Shown: positions 49,614 to 61,690, counted from the stretch's first letter. The stretch is DNA of 64,000 nt from Dioscorea cayenensis subsp. rotundata (GCF_009730915.1 NC_052476.1:20069257-20133256), one strand, 5' to 3'. The notes: generated from the letters alone by a model not told the origin. Made by a program: numbers and translations.

Positions 49614-51775
49614 TCATTCATCATCGTCAGCACTATTAAAACCATCAAAATCATCATCATCATCGATGTGATCACCAAAGGGATCAGCCTGCAAATGTTG
49701 AAAATGGGTCACAGCATCTTTTGCTTCAGACAAGAGTGCAGTCCTTGCAGCTCTTAAATCTGGTTTCAATGAAGTTACATTTCTGCTGTCTCTTGCAGCC
49801 GATGAACTTGTCGCCTTAGCCAAAGTTCTTCTCCTTGCTTCCCGGCAATGTAGCTGGTTAATATACTTCTCATGCAACACCATGTTCTTTATCGGCTTTA
49901 GAACTTCAGGACTCATGTAATTTGCTTGATCTGGAGGTCTGAACCTAGAGTGTGTACCCTTACGAGCTGACAAAGATCTCTCACTGCACCTTTTGAGAAA
50001 ACCGACAGGAGTTGGTACACATTGAGGAGTTGCTGGTGTTTTAACTTCTGGAAAGTCCATGATCAATGCTGTCGGAGAAGTTTCAAGAACAGAGAAAAGA
50101 TCTGCTTCCTTACTTCGATCAATAACCTGGTGCTTCCTTAGTAAATGTCTCACAGCCTTCTGCGCAAAAAGGATCTTCTGTTTACCCCTCCTCGGTCTTT
50201 TAGCATTGGTCTTGTTACACCCTAATGCAGCTATGCTGCTTGATAGAGTGAAATCAGCAATTGGAGTTTGATCCAATTTGGTTGCTCTTGAAACAGGGTG
50301 AGATTGAGGTGGGGTTGCAAGATCAGCATGAACTCTATCAAAGCATTCCTGAGCAGACTTCCCTGGCACCTGAGACCACACATTTGGTGTCATTTTACAA
50401 CAAAAGGAAACTTTAGACTAGTCAAGCATTTTTTTCCTTTAGATAAGCAATACGAAAAAATTATAGGGATAAGAAAATGACGGCACAAGCATCTTTTCAT
50501 TAAATAATCAAAGCGAAGAAAATACGATGGACAAGCAAATGAAAGCATGGTCAGCATGAATTCTATCAAAGCAGTCCAAAACATTGACATTTCCGGCACC
50601 TAAGATCATACATTTTGATGTTCATTGTACCATACCAAAGAAACATCAAACAAATCAAGCATCTTTCCTTCACACAATCATAGCGGATACAATAAGATGG
50701 GCAAGCAAATGAAAGCAAAATTGTCGATACAAATTTCTCCTGTTCCATTTTCCTTATACACTGCCATAGACAATACACCTCATTGAAAAAACTAAACTTC
50801 AGCCATGAATTCATCTACCAACTCATAAGAATACAATGGATAAGAAAATAAAAGAAAACTTAATGATAATTTTTCTCATGATTCCTCTCTTCTCTTCGAA
50901 GATTTCCATTCAATCCAATCAAACCAAAAACTCTAGCATTCAACATCTACAAAATCACAACAAACTGAACTCTATCAGAATCAATAGATACAATTCTTCG
51001 CATTTTTTATCCATTGATTCCATATATTCTTTCTCTTCCTATAATTTAATTCAATCCAAACCATGAATTCAACACCAAAAACTAATCAGGCAATGAATTG
51101 CATCAGAATCAAAATGAAAAAAAAAAGAACAGAAATGGAAAAAGGGAACTGGAAAAGTACCATCTTTGCTACTTTCTTCCAGAAATGCGGCGATGGCCGT
51201 GCCAACAAGTAAGCCCTCCGAAGCTCCAGTTCTTGTTCCTTTGTCCACCCTTCACCACCACCACCACCACCACCACCACCACCACCATGCTCTTCCACCT
51301 CTCCTCCTCTGTCAACCTGAATCTCTTCTCTCTTCTCTCCCCCAATCCTCTTCCTCTTCCTCTCACCTCCTTCAATCGGAGCCGCATTCTCCATCCTCTC
51401 TTCAAGATCCACAACACCGCCAATGTTAACGGCCTCCTCCGCCTTCAAACCCGCATCTGAGAGCAATGCCAGCCTGGGAGATCTCCTCCTCTCGCTCTCT
51501 TGCCTCACTCCTGAGCCCTCGCTGCGGACTTTCTTCAAAGATGATCTCTTCGCTAAATTCGAAGAGATTGGGGAGGATTTCGAACGGGATTGCTTTCGGC
51601 TTCGATCTTTTGGCTTGTTCTTGGATTGGGATCGAACATCGCCGAGAAATACATCGTTGGGTTGCGGATGGAGCCGTGGGGATCGCCGGAGAGGGGTTTG
51701 GACGAATCTCGGCGATCTCCTGGTACTGATTCCTCGATCTCCATGAGCTTCTTCTCTTCGATTGCTTCGAGACAT
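49614..51775 (-). CDS. SANT/Myb-like domain nuclear protein, two exons
   Basis: Exons: 51775-51161 and 50369-49614, phase 0, 456 codons if the start is 51775; the in-frame ATG at 51814 would add 13 residues. The first half is very basic, with repeated RRSPR motifs (three within residues ~15-125), basic nuclear-signal-like clusters such as RKRKRIGGEK, and an 11-Gly run. Then a single SANT/Myb-type domain spans the splice junction: EGWTKEQELELRRAYLLARP, FWKKVAKM joined to VPGKSAQECFDRVHADL. The second half has conserved-looking blocks (CVPTPVGFLKRC, NYMSPEVLKPIKNMVLHEKY) and an acidic end (DHIDDDDDFDGF). A chromatin or DNA-binding role is likely from the domain, but the specific function is unknown. 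Confidence 0.85.
51251..51287. repeat. (CAC)n trinucleotide run coding the poly-Gly tract
   Basis: The run of CAC triplets on the plus strand reads as GGT glycine codons on the minus strand, giving about 11 consecutive Gly residues just before the SANT domain. It is likely length-variable. Confidence 0.9.
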
Positions 51776-52792
51776 TTGGGAATGGAGAGACGAGAGCAAC
51801 AGAGATGGCGGCATGAAACCCTTGAAAACCCGATTCAAAATTTTGAACCGATTAAAATGAACCGGACCGGTTCGGTTTAACAAAGAACCACGGTTCAACA
51901 TTAATTTTATTTGGCAATCAAAGTGTGATTTTTTTAAAAAGAAATTTAAATAATAATTTTCCATAATTTTTTAAACCAAAATTTATAAAAAAAATTTTAA
52001 AAAATATAAACTTAATGAAATACAACAATTTTTTTTTTACAAAAACGATAAGCATATCCTACAACACGTGAGGTAATTAGAACCTGCCATATGCATCCCA
52101 AATGATATACAACATTATAATAGTATGGCGTCTCTCTCACACAGGAGTTCCACTCCATAATCTAATAAATAGTAAATAAATAGTGTTTTTAATACTATGA
52201 ATTCAATTAATAATGCATGAATAATATTGTTGTAGTATGCAAATGCAATGTTTCGGCTTTGCACCTGTCTATACACTACATGGTGCCTTACCACTGGCGC
52301 TAAACAAGTGTTGGTTTAATATTCTCAAATTGCTTAATATGAGAATATTAATTTTAAAAAAGGGCAGTTTGGTTCAACAGAGAATTCGTTGATTAAGCAA
52401 TTATAAATGTTATTTTTGATAAATTTAGCGAAATTTAAATAATAATTTTTCGTAATTTCTAAATATATTTTTTTTAATTTACGAAATGTGAACAAGTGAG
52501 GTGTGTACAGACACTCACGCATGCCCTCACTTGACATGAGCTAAAATTTAGCTGACCCGTCCTACTCAGGGGACGGTATTAATAGACCAAACGGTAATTG
52601 AAATCTTAACCAAATTTAAAAAAAATAAAAATAAAATAAAAACTTCAGACAGAATGCACAAACTATATTATTAATGAAATACAACAATCCATATCTCAAA
52701 TTGATCATTTCAAATAAATTATTATAGACATGAACTTACATAAAGTTGTGTTCAAATATCTGTTTAAAAGTTCAATTCACACAAATGAATCA
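51776..52792. other. Intergenic region between two minus-strand genes
   Basis: AT-rich, with poly-A/T runs. ACACGTGAGG at about 52063 includes a CACGTG G-box core. No gene or defined mobile element seen. Confidence 0.5.
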
Positions 52793-55537
52793 TCAATCTG
52801 TTAATCCTAAGAACTGGCGAAAACTCTGATATTTTGGCTCCCAACCAAGTTCAGCTCTCGTTTTTGTGTTATATATTTTCTTTCCCAATGGATCATCAGT
52901 TCCTGCAAATTAATTCAAACTGAACTCAAAGAAAAATTCAACTTTCTGTAAAAATATATATAATGAAAAGATCAAAGAGTTTGCCTGTAAATCCATTGAA
53001 ATTCTTATCAAATTTCCCACTCTGACTCACAGCATCCATAATGTCTTGCCTGTGATTTGTTTGAATTTCTAAACATATATATATATATATACATCAAGCA
53101 AAAGGTCGGAAAAATACGACGAAAAAACACATACCTGGATAGAGGATGATTATCACAACCTACAAAAATTCGGTTTCGGAGATTTTTCTTTAGGATTGCT
53201 ATCGAAAGAGAGGCAACATCCTGTTGTGCAAAAGATGTAACAAACACAAAATATATACGAACATTCAGCAGAATACGAATTATGTCGAAAAGATTACGAC
53301 CTTGTAATGAATGAGATTGAGTATATGATCAGGACGACTTTCGACCGTTCCTTTTTCCAGCCAGTACATATGTGGACCTTTGTCCGAATTGTATAAATGG
53401 TTAAGGTAAATACTAGAGAATACCGTCTACTTTTTTGAAATAACATTAGCAAAACTGACTAAATGAAGGATATATAAAGCCCGACTAATCTTAGAACACA
53501 ACCTCCGGCCTCAAGAGCCGCGTTTTCTGCTTTTAGAAGGACATCGGTTCGAGAGCTTCTGCCAATAGGTACTAATGGAAAGTCCTGATGAAAAACATAC
53601 GGTGATTTAGTACCGTCTCATCGTTGAACATACAATTAGTAAGTTTCAAAATGGGCCAATAAACACGACATGTTAAGCATGAAGAATTTGTTAACAGTGA
53701 ACAATGTGTTTCGATTTAAAACAGCACCTCATCGCATAATCCATTATCGTTGCAATCGTAAACAGCAGTGCTTGACGTAAATAAGAAAGAACCTTTACCG
53801 CTCCAGTTTAAACCTGCTGATCTGCAAGATTTTGCCGTCAAATTGGTGTCGCAATTAGATATATTTGATTTCTGACAGTGAACATTGTGTTTACCTGAGA
53901 TCATTCGGGTAATCAGTAGTAGGGAATGGAGGAGCACAGAAAATTACATAAGGGAACTTATGGCTAAACTTTGTGTCTCTTAAGAAAGGTTTGATGCCAA
54001 TTTTGATTAGTTCATCATGATGATTTGTTGTCATGGTTTGCCCATAAATTTGGCTATTCGGATATTCCTGTCGACAGGCAACATTGAAACATTTTTTTTT
54101 TCCGAATAAGTTTCCTTATATGAACTACAGAATAAAAATTGGAAATTCTTAAGTTGCAAACAACATGAAAGTAATATGACTAGTGTTCTATTTCATGTTC
54201 CTATTAATGAATGAAAATTTCGGCCAATATACATGATTGTGAATCTGTGATGATGTTACCTTGTTGCATTTCTGCATTTTCTAATAAAACAACACATAAT
54301 CATACAAGAAAAAATTGAGAATGCTGGATGGCTGTACCATAACAAAGGAATCAAGCACATTATTATACACAAATAATTTCTTAGATAAATTTGAAGAGAA
54401 CCTGCTGCCATTTTTCTGCAACAATGCGGCCAAGCACTCCAGGCCCCACTATCATTAAATCATGTTCACCGACAACATCAGTGTAAACAGAATTCAGCTC
54501 TCCTGCGTTGTTAGAAAAAATGTCTGCATCCAAATATGTAATTCAATTAACCGTCAAAAATATCGATTGCAAAGTGTAAACATATCAACAAGAAAGTAGA
54601 TACAACTTCATTCAGTATAATCATTAAAATGAAATTTCCATTAGCAAGCCAATCAATCAGAATGAAGTGACAACAATCTTAAAGACAGAAAGAAAGGGGA
54701 TTATTTATGCCCACTCATCAATCCAATAGCAGCTTAGCATCATCAAAAGCCACATATTTCACTTCACAGGATTACACATTGAAACAAAATTTGTATTAAC
54801 AAACAAATCAATTAAAAAAAGCAGCTTATCATAATCAAACAGCCACATATTTCACTTCACAGGATTACACATTGAAAGAAAATTTATATTAGCAAACCAA
54901 TCAATAAAAAAGGCAACTTATCATCATCAAAAATCAAATATTTCATTTCACAGGACTGGTCATTGAAAGAAAACCTGAATTAACAAACCAACCAATAAAA
55001 AAAAAGCACCTTATTATCATAAAATCATATGTTTCACTTCGCAGGACTGTTCATTGCAAAGAAATTTGTGTTAACAAACAAATCAATTAGCAGCTATCAT
55101 CATCAAAAATCATATATTTCACTTCACGGGACTGCTCATTAAAAGGAAAACCATCAATTAACAAGCAGCGTATTATCACCAAAATCACATCTTTCACCGA
55201 AATTCTCAAGATTGCACAAACAAAACTCACCTTTAAAAAAAAAAAAATAAACGTTTCATCCTTAAGCCCAACTCTCACATTGTCTCTAACACTTCGACTG
55301 ATAAAAATCAAAATTTTCCAACCATCAACAAATAAATTCCCAAAAGAAAATTGCAAAGAAATATGTAAGTGGTTTATCCACCTTTTATATAAAAAAAAAA
55401 TGCAGTAAAATCCACAAATTCCATGAAAAAATCCATCAAAAACAGCGAATTAAAATCAAAATTAGACTCAGAGGGATAGATTCAAGACCCATTGGAGGGC
55501 CGGCGGTGAAGGAGGAATTCTGCGAGGAAGTCGCCAT
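52793..55537 (-). CDS. Rossmann-fold NAD(P)-binding protein (epimerase/YeeZ-like), nine exons
   Basis: Exons: 55537-55489, 54523-54402, 54067-53895, 53821-53728, 53584-53474, 53390-53301, 53220-53135, 53049-52985, 52902-52793; phases agree, 299 codons. The nucleotide-binding turn is HDLMIVGPGVLGRIVAEKW (GxGxxG variant GPGVLG, residues ~40-47). Other blocks are VIFCAPPFPTTDYP, GKGSFLFTSSTAVYDC with a Ser/Thr-Tyr arrangement, CVLRLVGLYNSDKGPH, LNLIHYKDVASLSIAIL, RIFVGCDNHPLSRQDIM and a C-terminal RAELGWEPKY. This is an atypical short-chain/epimerase-like protein found in plants and bacteria; substrate unknown. Two introns have non-GT donors: 53391-53473 is AT-AC and 52903-52984 is GC-AG. No obvious transit peptide in the first exon. 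Confidence 0.93.
52903..52984 (-). other. GC-AG intron
   Basis: On the minus strand exon 8 ends TTTACAG and the intron begins GCAAAC; the acceptor is TTTGCAG before GAACTGATG. Phase 1 joins to give NGFTGTDDPLGKK, the expected family block. No GT donor nearby keeps the frame. Confidence 0.78.
53391..53473 (-). other. AT-AC (U12-type) intron, 83 bp
   Basis: On the minus strand the intron begins ATATCCTTC, the U12 donor consensus. It contains TACCTTAACC, matching the U12 branch-site consensus, with about 10 bp from there to the end, and it ends in AC. Splicing joins GGGCTTTAT to AATTCGGAC in phase 0, giving the expected block GLYNSDKGPH. A GT-AG reading does not give a continuous protein here. 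Confidence 0.88.
54590..55170. repeat. ~108-bp tandem repeats in intron 1 of the Rossmann gene
   Basis: Five or more copies share TTATCATCATCAAAAATCA, CATATTTCACTTCACAGGA, TTGAAAGAAAATTTGTATTA and ACAAACCAATCAATTAAAAA. Copies begin near 54725, 54828, 54915, 55010 and 55092, with partial copies outside. Confidence 0.85.
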
Positions 55538-56529
55538 TGAGTTTTGGGTCGAAGGAATTCCTCAGACCAAGAGATTTAGTGGAGGTCTTATGGTTTGGCT
55601 TGGATTTGAACACGCCACTAATTTCTATTGGCTGTGCTTAGAATGACAATTAAATAACCACGTAAGTCTTTTATTATTTATATTATTATTTTATTACAAA
55701 AGCAACAATATGAATGAATTATCAAAAGGACATAAGGCAGCACCATACAAAATAGACTAAGAAGTACTTTTGTAAGTTGAATATTTCTGGATTAAAAAAA
55801 AGTTGTTTGTATTGATTTTTTTTTTAAAAGAAGAAGCTGTAAAAAGAAAGTTGAAAAAGCAGTGTAGTAGTCGATGACCAACTTACGATCATGTTTAAAC
55901 ATTTTCTGACTTTTACACTTCGCATGGAGATAATTTCAGTAAACACAAAATATAAAAGTGCTTAACTTACTCTCTGGAAGATGCTTTTTCCAGAAACACT
56001 TTTTACTAAAGCAGAGACTTTTTGATAAGCCAATCCAAACAAGGTCTAATATACGAGGCAATGACGGCTGATCCTGTGCATCCATAATAGATCCAATGAA
56101 CAACTGATGAACAATACCGTTATAGTATTTTTATAATATATCTATATTACTACGGTAAGGGGATTTAGGCACACACTACGTACCCACCATTGAAATATTT
56201 TATTTTAGTATATATTTTCTGATATTTATTTAGTTTTTTTTTAATTTGGAGAAGTTTAATAACTACAGTCAAATAATTATCTAATAGCTGATATTTGTTG
56301 ATACGGTATTTTGAGGATTTATTGTTAGTTATTGTACTGTTACATTGTTAAGCACTACATTGTTAAGCACTGTAATATACTATTAATTATTTTTAAGTAT
56401 TGTCCATAGCAAATCTAGAACAAGGTCACATCTTATTTTAAAATTATATATACATATATGAAATATAAAATATTTGAACATTTATCTATAAAAGATATGC
56501 TACAGTTATTTTTGTAGTTGTTGTTAATT
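55538..56529. other. Upstream region of the Rossmann gene and AT-rich spacer
   Basis: About 55735-56045 ends in CTTTTTGATAAGCCAATCCAAACAAGGTC, with an AAAAGCTTTTT-type structure, and may be a small MITE; paired ends were not confirmed. No gene seen. Confidence 0.45.
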
Positions 56530-57259
56530 AATAGTGGGTGGTTCAATGAACTCATAATTCATAAACATACTATTTTGTATGTACATACTTGTTTGATGAG
56601 AATATTTTTATGATTATAATAGTTATAAGACTAATACTAATTAAAATAAGTGGTTTTATTTATTTATATGTTTATGTTATTTGAGCATTGTACTTGAATA
56701 TAAGAGAAGGGGAAAAAATAATTTAATTTTTGGATAAAATCTTGATACTTAAAACTATCTATTTCATGACAAAATTGTTCTATTCTCATGAATTTCAATT
56801 GAATGCACATATCTAATGAGCTCTTTAAATTTGATAAAAAAATATTATTGTCTATTTGAAAATTTTATTTATTTATTTATTTATTAAAAAAAATCTATCA
56901 CTCAATACTAATTTGTGAAGAAATTCAAAAGGTATGATAAAAAAACATTTATATAATTATACATTGTTGTTATAGTGTGATTTATATCTTTGATTTATTT
57001 CATTAAAATGTTAAAGAAAAAAAATTGTAAGATATTGGAGGAAACTAAATAATATTATCATGATTTAATTAAGTTATTAGATTGTCGTTACTGCTTTCGA
57101 AGCACTAAATTACAACAAATTACAACATCTCAAGTGGGGTTAGGATTCCACCCTTATTTATAAACCTATTTAATTATTTATTTACTTTGAGGATAAACTT
57201 ATTTAGTTTTTAATGAACATGAAGAAATGTAAATCCAATGTTGTGGTATCCACTTTTAT

Positions 57260-57294
<35 letters not shown>

Positions 57295-58150
57295 CCATGT
57301 ACAATCACTTATCCATATGTTTTTTTTAATATTATTTATATACCCGAAAAAGATATAATTATTAAAGAATACTTTTTTTAGTTTTAGTTTTAAAATTAAC
57401 CGTTATTATATATTTAAAAAATAATAATTCTTATAAATTCATTTGCTGTTTTTTTTTAGTATTTTTCTATTTTTTTAATTCATGTCTTTTTTATTAATAT
57501 GAATAAAAAATCAGGGCTTTCCACTGACTTGGATATGCGTTGCAAATTCTTATTGGTTGTTCCATCCATTTTAATATAAAAGGATTTTTTATTTTTATTT
57601 TTATTTTTTTTATAACAACATGAACAAACCACCAGAAGATGCCCCATCTTTTTAATTATGTTGGTTGTTAAATAATTTTTTTAAGTAAAAAGTTTTGTTT
57701 ATTCATAAAAGTTGTGTGTATATATAACTCTCCGAAAACCCAAAATTTATATATATATATATATATACTCTCACAAACTTTTCTTTTTCATCTCTATAAA
57801 AAGATTTAATTCATAATGTTTAGAGTTACATAAAAGAGTATATAAAAGATTTATTGATGTATTTTTTTTATTAATTATTAACTAATAATAAATGATCGAT
57901 TGAATTCATATGTATATCTACGTGTGTAAAAAAACCTTATTCAAATATAAGAAAAGAGGAAACAAAATTTAATTCATTAAGAAATTAAATACCTAGATAC
58001 TAAACTTATCTATTTCATGAAAAATTGTTCTGTTCTCATGAATTTCAAGTGAATGATACATTTGGAATGAGTCACCAAAATTTGATGAAGGATATTATTT
58101 ATTAAAGATATAACTTAAAAATTCTATAAATCATTAATTATGGGTGGAAA
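56530..58150 (+). repeat. Long direct repeat, copy 1 (~1.6 kb)
   Basis: This stretch matches 62390-64000 in the same orientation and order. Shared landmarks include CATAAACATACTNTTNTGTAT (56561 and 62418), TCAGGGCTTTCCANTGACTT (57511 and 63217), ACTCTCCGAAAACCCAAAAT, AATGATCGATTGAATTCATA and TTGGAATGAGTCACCAAAAT (58060 and 63890). Within it, a block with TGTTCTATTCTCATGAATTT occurs near 56775 and again near 58025, so the unit itself has an inner repeat of about 1.25 kb. Confidence 0.85.
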
Positions 58151-58934
58151 AATCTAAAAAGCATGATAAATAATACTTATATAATTATACATGTCTATTC
58201 CTTTTAGTGTGTGGTTTTATGTATTTAATTCATTCATCGTTGATATTAAAAAAAATTATAAGATTTTGGAGGAAACTAAATGGTAACACATTGATTTTGT
58301 TCAATTATTAAGTTGTTTTTGCAACAATGATAAATTTAAATGAGACATGAATGTTGCTGGAGTTGTGGATCTTTAGTGATGTTTTTATCGACATACTCAG
58401 ACAAATGCTCCTAGTATGTTTTATAAAGCTAATTTTATTTATTATTTATTATTTTTTTAATTATATGTATGTGAGTATTGTATTATTCATATTTTGTAAT
58501 ATATTTTATTTTCAAATTGCATTATATAGAAATCAAATTAATGATATAAATCATTAAATTAAATTGAGACATGAATCTTTATATTTCTCGCAACTTAAAA
58601 TAATTCACAACTCATAAGATAATATATGATTTTATATTAATTATTGATTGCTATTATGTGATAAAATCATATGTTTTAATAACCGAGGTTGAGACTTTTA
58701 GTAAAATTGTAGGTATTTATAGTTAATAAATATTAATTAGACTACTACACAAATAAAATATTGTTATAAAAAAATTTATTATATTTTCTAAAAATGAGAA
58801 AATCTTTATTATTTGAGGATGTTATCAAATAACATTTTTTTATTGATCGTCACAGATTCCTTCACGGTAATGGAGTTGGTCAAAACCTTAAACGGCCAAT
58901 ATATTATATTTGGGTGATGGGGAGTGATTCTCAT
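58151..58934. other. AT-rich spacer between direct repeat and hAT MITE
   Basis: No reading frame or RNA gene supported; long AT tracts only. A 68-codon open frame at about 58351 has no coding character. Confidence 0.5.
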
Positions 58935-59490
58935 TAGGGGTGGCAATAATCTGTCCGGACCCGCCGGCCCGGTTTTGTCCGGCCCGGAATAAAAAAGGTT
59001 TGGACATAAGGTTTCTAAATGCGGGTCCGGGTCCGACACTGGCTGTTGTCGGATTTAAATCCGGGCCGGGTCCGACATGAAATTCGGACAACCTTTCTAA
59101 CCCCTAAAACTTTAAAAGTTCTACAACCTTAGGCTCCATTTGTTTTAAGCCCATTCTTCTAAAAACTTTAAACATCTATCTGTTTTTTCTATTAAGCACT
59201 TAGATTTTTTTCTATAATTTGAGTTGAGTTTTGGATTATTAATGTTTTTACATTTAATGTGAATTAAATTATTTTTGTATAATTTAATATTTGAGTGTAA
59301 CTTAAAAATAACTTATAGAATTCGGAAAAAATTTGGATATCCGACAACCCGTTTTTAAAATAAACCGGGTTTGGACATACCAAGTTTGTCCGGATTTAAA
59401 ACCGGGCCGGGTCCGGACACAAGTTTTTCTATTTATATTAGTAGTTGTCCGAACCCGGTTTTGTCCGGACCCGAATTTTTACCACCCCTA
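58935..59490. mobile_element. hAT-type MITE, 556 bp, with perfect 8-bp target duplication
   Basis: The element starts TAGGGGTGGCAATAATCTGT and ends with the inverse (TTTACCACCCCTA). It is flanked on both sides by ATTCTCAT (58927-58934 and 59491-59498), the 8-bp duplication of the hAT superfamily. Subterminal GTCCGGACCC and CGGGCCGG blocks are repeated in both orientations. The middle is AT-rich and non-coding. Confidence 0.92.
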
Positions 59491-59689
59491 ATTCTCATTA
59501 TATGGTGTAATTTGTTGTTGACAAGCCAGTGTAAAATGAAGATGCTCAAGAACTTCTAATTACAAAAGATTTTATTGTCTTTCCCATAAATGGAGGATTA
59601 AAGTTGGTAGAAGGGCAGAAAGGTTTAGTGTTTCAACCTTTCAATGTAGTGGATCTTGTTAGTTGAATATACCCAGTAAAATGTATTAG

Positions 59690-59955
59690 TCCTGTTTGGT
59701 ATTTTGTAGTGAAACACTTTGTTTGTAAAGTATTTTTTTTATTTTGAAATTTTACCTATTTTATATTTTTTAACCATGATGTAATCCATTTCACACCACT
59801 TTCTCTTGTAAATCCTTTTCCTTGGTCAAAGAAAAATAATTGTAAATTGACTATTATTTTACATAGTTTCTTTTTCAACAAAACACATGAAAACGTTTCA
59901 CAACCTTAACTTTCTAAGGAAAAGTTGTTACTTTCCCATACCAAACGACCGCTAA
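59690..59955. mobile_element. Possible small inverted-repeat element
   Basis: The left end CTGTTTGGTATTTTGTAG and the inverse of the right end (GGTCGTTTGGTATGGG) share a CNGTTTGGTAT core, as in common plant MITEs. A target duplication was not resolved. Confidence 0.35.
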
Positions 59956-60044
59956 AGCTTCTTGCATTTGTGCTGACTCATGTTTTAAGGCTAAATACTT
60001 GTTGAGCTAACCCAACTGCTAGTAGCTCTAAATAAACGTACTTG

Positions 60045-60260
60045 AATGCACTAACAATCAAGTAGTCTATTGGTAGATGGGTTCTCTGTTAGAACACTGT
60101 ACAGGTAGTGAGAGTTTAAATCATGGGTGAAGACATATTTTTAAGAGTGTGAGCATTGGTTATGTGCAGATGGTTTCAGAGTCTACGTGTGTCTGAGTCT
60201 CGTCCCCACTTACTTCACCGAGGTTTATGCACGCTGATGTCTTTTTCAACAGTCGAACCA
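60045..60260 (+). mobile_element. tRNA-derived SINE-like fragment
   Basis: AGTAGTCTATTGGTAGATGG resembles a tRNA A-box region and GAGAGTTTAAATCATGGG a degraded B box about 40 bp later. A non-tRNA body follows. Tail and target duplications were not identified. Confidence 0.45.
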
Positions 60261-60359
60261 GCTCATCTTGGCCAAAAGAAAAAACGTGCTTCAATGCATG
60301 TCACCAATGGTGGTAACAACAGATATGCCATGTTGTTTCCCAACTCTAACATAATCAAA

Positions 60360-61155
60360 TAGGGATGGTAATTTGTACCCTATCCGATGGGTATACTACT
60401 CTCTTTGATCAGGTACGGGTATGGGTAAGAGTATTACGCTATTTTTTTGAGTGGATACGGATCAGGTAAGGGTATGTCCCCTACCCTACTTGTACTCTTA
60501 CCTGTTGAACAGGGTACATGTTTTAGCCGTACCCGTACAATACCCTTACCCTCATATATATATATATATATAATTTTTTATTAAGCTAAACATTTACCCA
60601 CAATTTACCCAAGATACATTTTCATTGTGATTAATTTGAAAATAATACTTTAAAATTTCCCTTAATATATTATTTTGAATTTTATTTAATTTTTATATTT
60701 ATATTTGATATAGCATAATATTTTTTGGATATAAATATTAAGAATCACAATTAAATTACAAATATTAAACATTATAAAATAAATATAAAAAATAATGTTT
60801 TATAACAACAAAATAAGATACTAATAAAAAATCATAATTATGAGAATTACTTATTATGATGTTTTTTATATTCAAAATCTCATTAGACATTAATAAAATT
60901 TAAAACTATATAAAATATAAATAGTATATATATATAGAAAAAAATTTAAAAAAAAACCAAGATAGTTAAACATAAATAAAAAAAAATGTAGAGTTATTAT
61001 TGAGTCCTTAATAGACGCTAATTAAAATCAACAAACTTGTTATTTTGTATAAATTAATTTGTTACGTATAACTTTTATGTGATTATATTATTTAAGATAA
61101 ACAAATATAAATCAACTTGTAATTTTGAATTTATGGACCGTGTGTTTAAACATTA

Positions 61156-61225
<70 letters not shown>

Positions 61226-61407
61226 TATATTTAAGTTTAATTCGATAATTTGAACAACGAGTAAACGGGTATACCCATACCCTGCAGATAAAGGTAAAGA
61301 TATGATTTTTTGTACCCTGGAGGGTATGGGTAAGGGTCCGAGTATGAGATAGGAGTTACGAGTGCAGTAGGGGTCTCGCATGCTACAGCATACCCTATGC
61401 ATCCCTA
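60360..61407. mobile_element. hAT-like MITE with TAGGGATG ends
   Basis: The left end TAGGGATGGTAATTTGTACC and the right end (inverse TAGGGATGCATAGGGTATGC) share the TAGGGATG terminus of a well-known plant hAT MITE group. Subterminal GGGTATGGGTAAGGG-like blocks occur at both ends in opposite orientation. A clean 8-bp duplication is not visible. An (ATT)n run (61155-61222) expands the centre. Confidence 0.6.
61155..61222. repeat. (ATT)n microsatellite, ~22 units
   Basis: An almost uninterrupted ATT trinucleotide run inside the TAGGGATG element. Confidence 0.95.
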
Positions 61408-61429
61408 CATCACATATATATCCATACAT

Positions 61430-61433
<4 letters not shown>

Positions 61434-61465
<32 letters not shown>
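61434..61465. repeat. (AT)n microsatellite
   Basis: A perfect AT dinucleotide run. It begins after CATATC and ends before CATATCATCG. Confidence 0.9.
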
Positions 61466-61470
<5 letters not shown>

Positions 61471-61479
61471 CATCGAAAT

Positions 61480-61690
61480 ATGAAAACTCATTGAAAGGAA
61501 ATTTGTATTAACAAATCAATTAAAAAACAAGTAACTTATCATCATTAAAATCATATATTTCATCAAAATCGTGAAGAAATGCACTCACCAAAACAACAAA
61601 TATAAGCGCTTACACAAAAATAAAAAATAAAAACACTTTTAATTAGACTCAAAGAATTAAAATCAAAATTAGCCAGAGACTGGCAGTCTT
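61480..61690. repeat. Displaced copy of intron-1 sequence of the Rossmann gene
   Basis: The segment carries the same blocks in the same order as 55040-55475: CATTGAAAGGAAATTTGTAT, TTATCATCATTAAAATCATA, TTTCATC, GCACTCACCAAAACAAC-like, ATTAAAATCAAAATTAG. The copy stops just before the exon 1 position. Confidence 0.72.

Noticed and set aside
51086-51746. Several plus-strand frames including a poly-His/poly-Thr one
   Set aside because: Antisense of the SANT gene exon 1; the runs come from the GGT glycine codons.
58351-58557. Hydrophobic 68-codon frame
   Set aside because: AT-rich sequence gives Phe/Ile/Leu runs by chance; no start context, splice partners or family similarity.
61112-61468. Frame with poly-Asn and Tyr-Ile repeats
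   Set aside because: Translation of the (ATT)n and (AT)n microsatellites.
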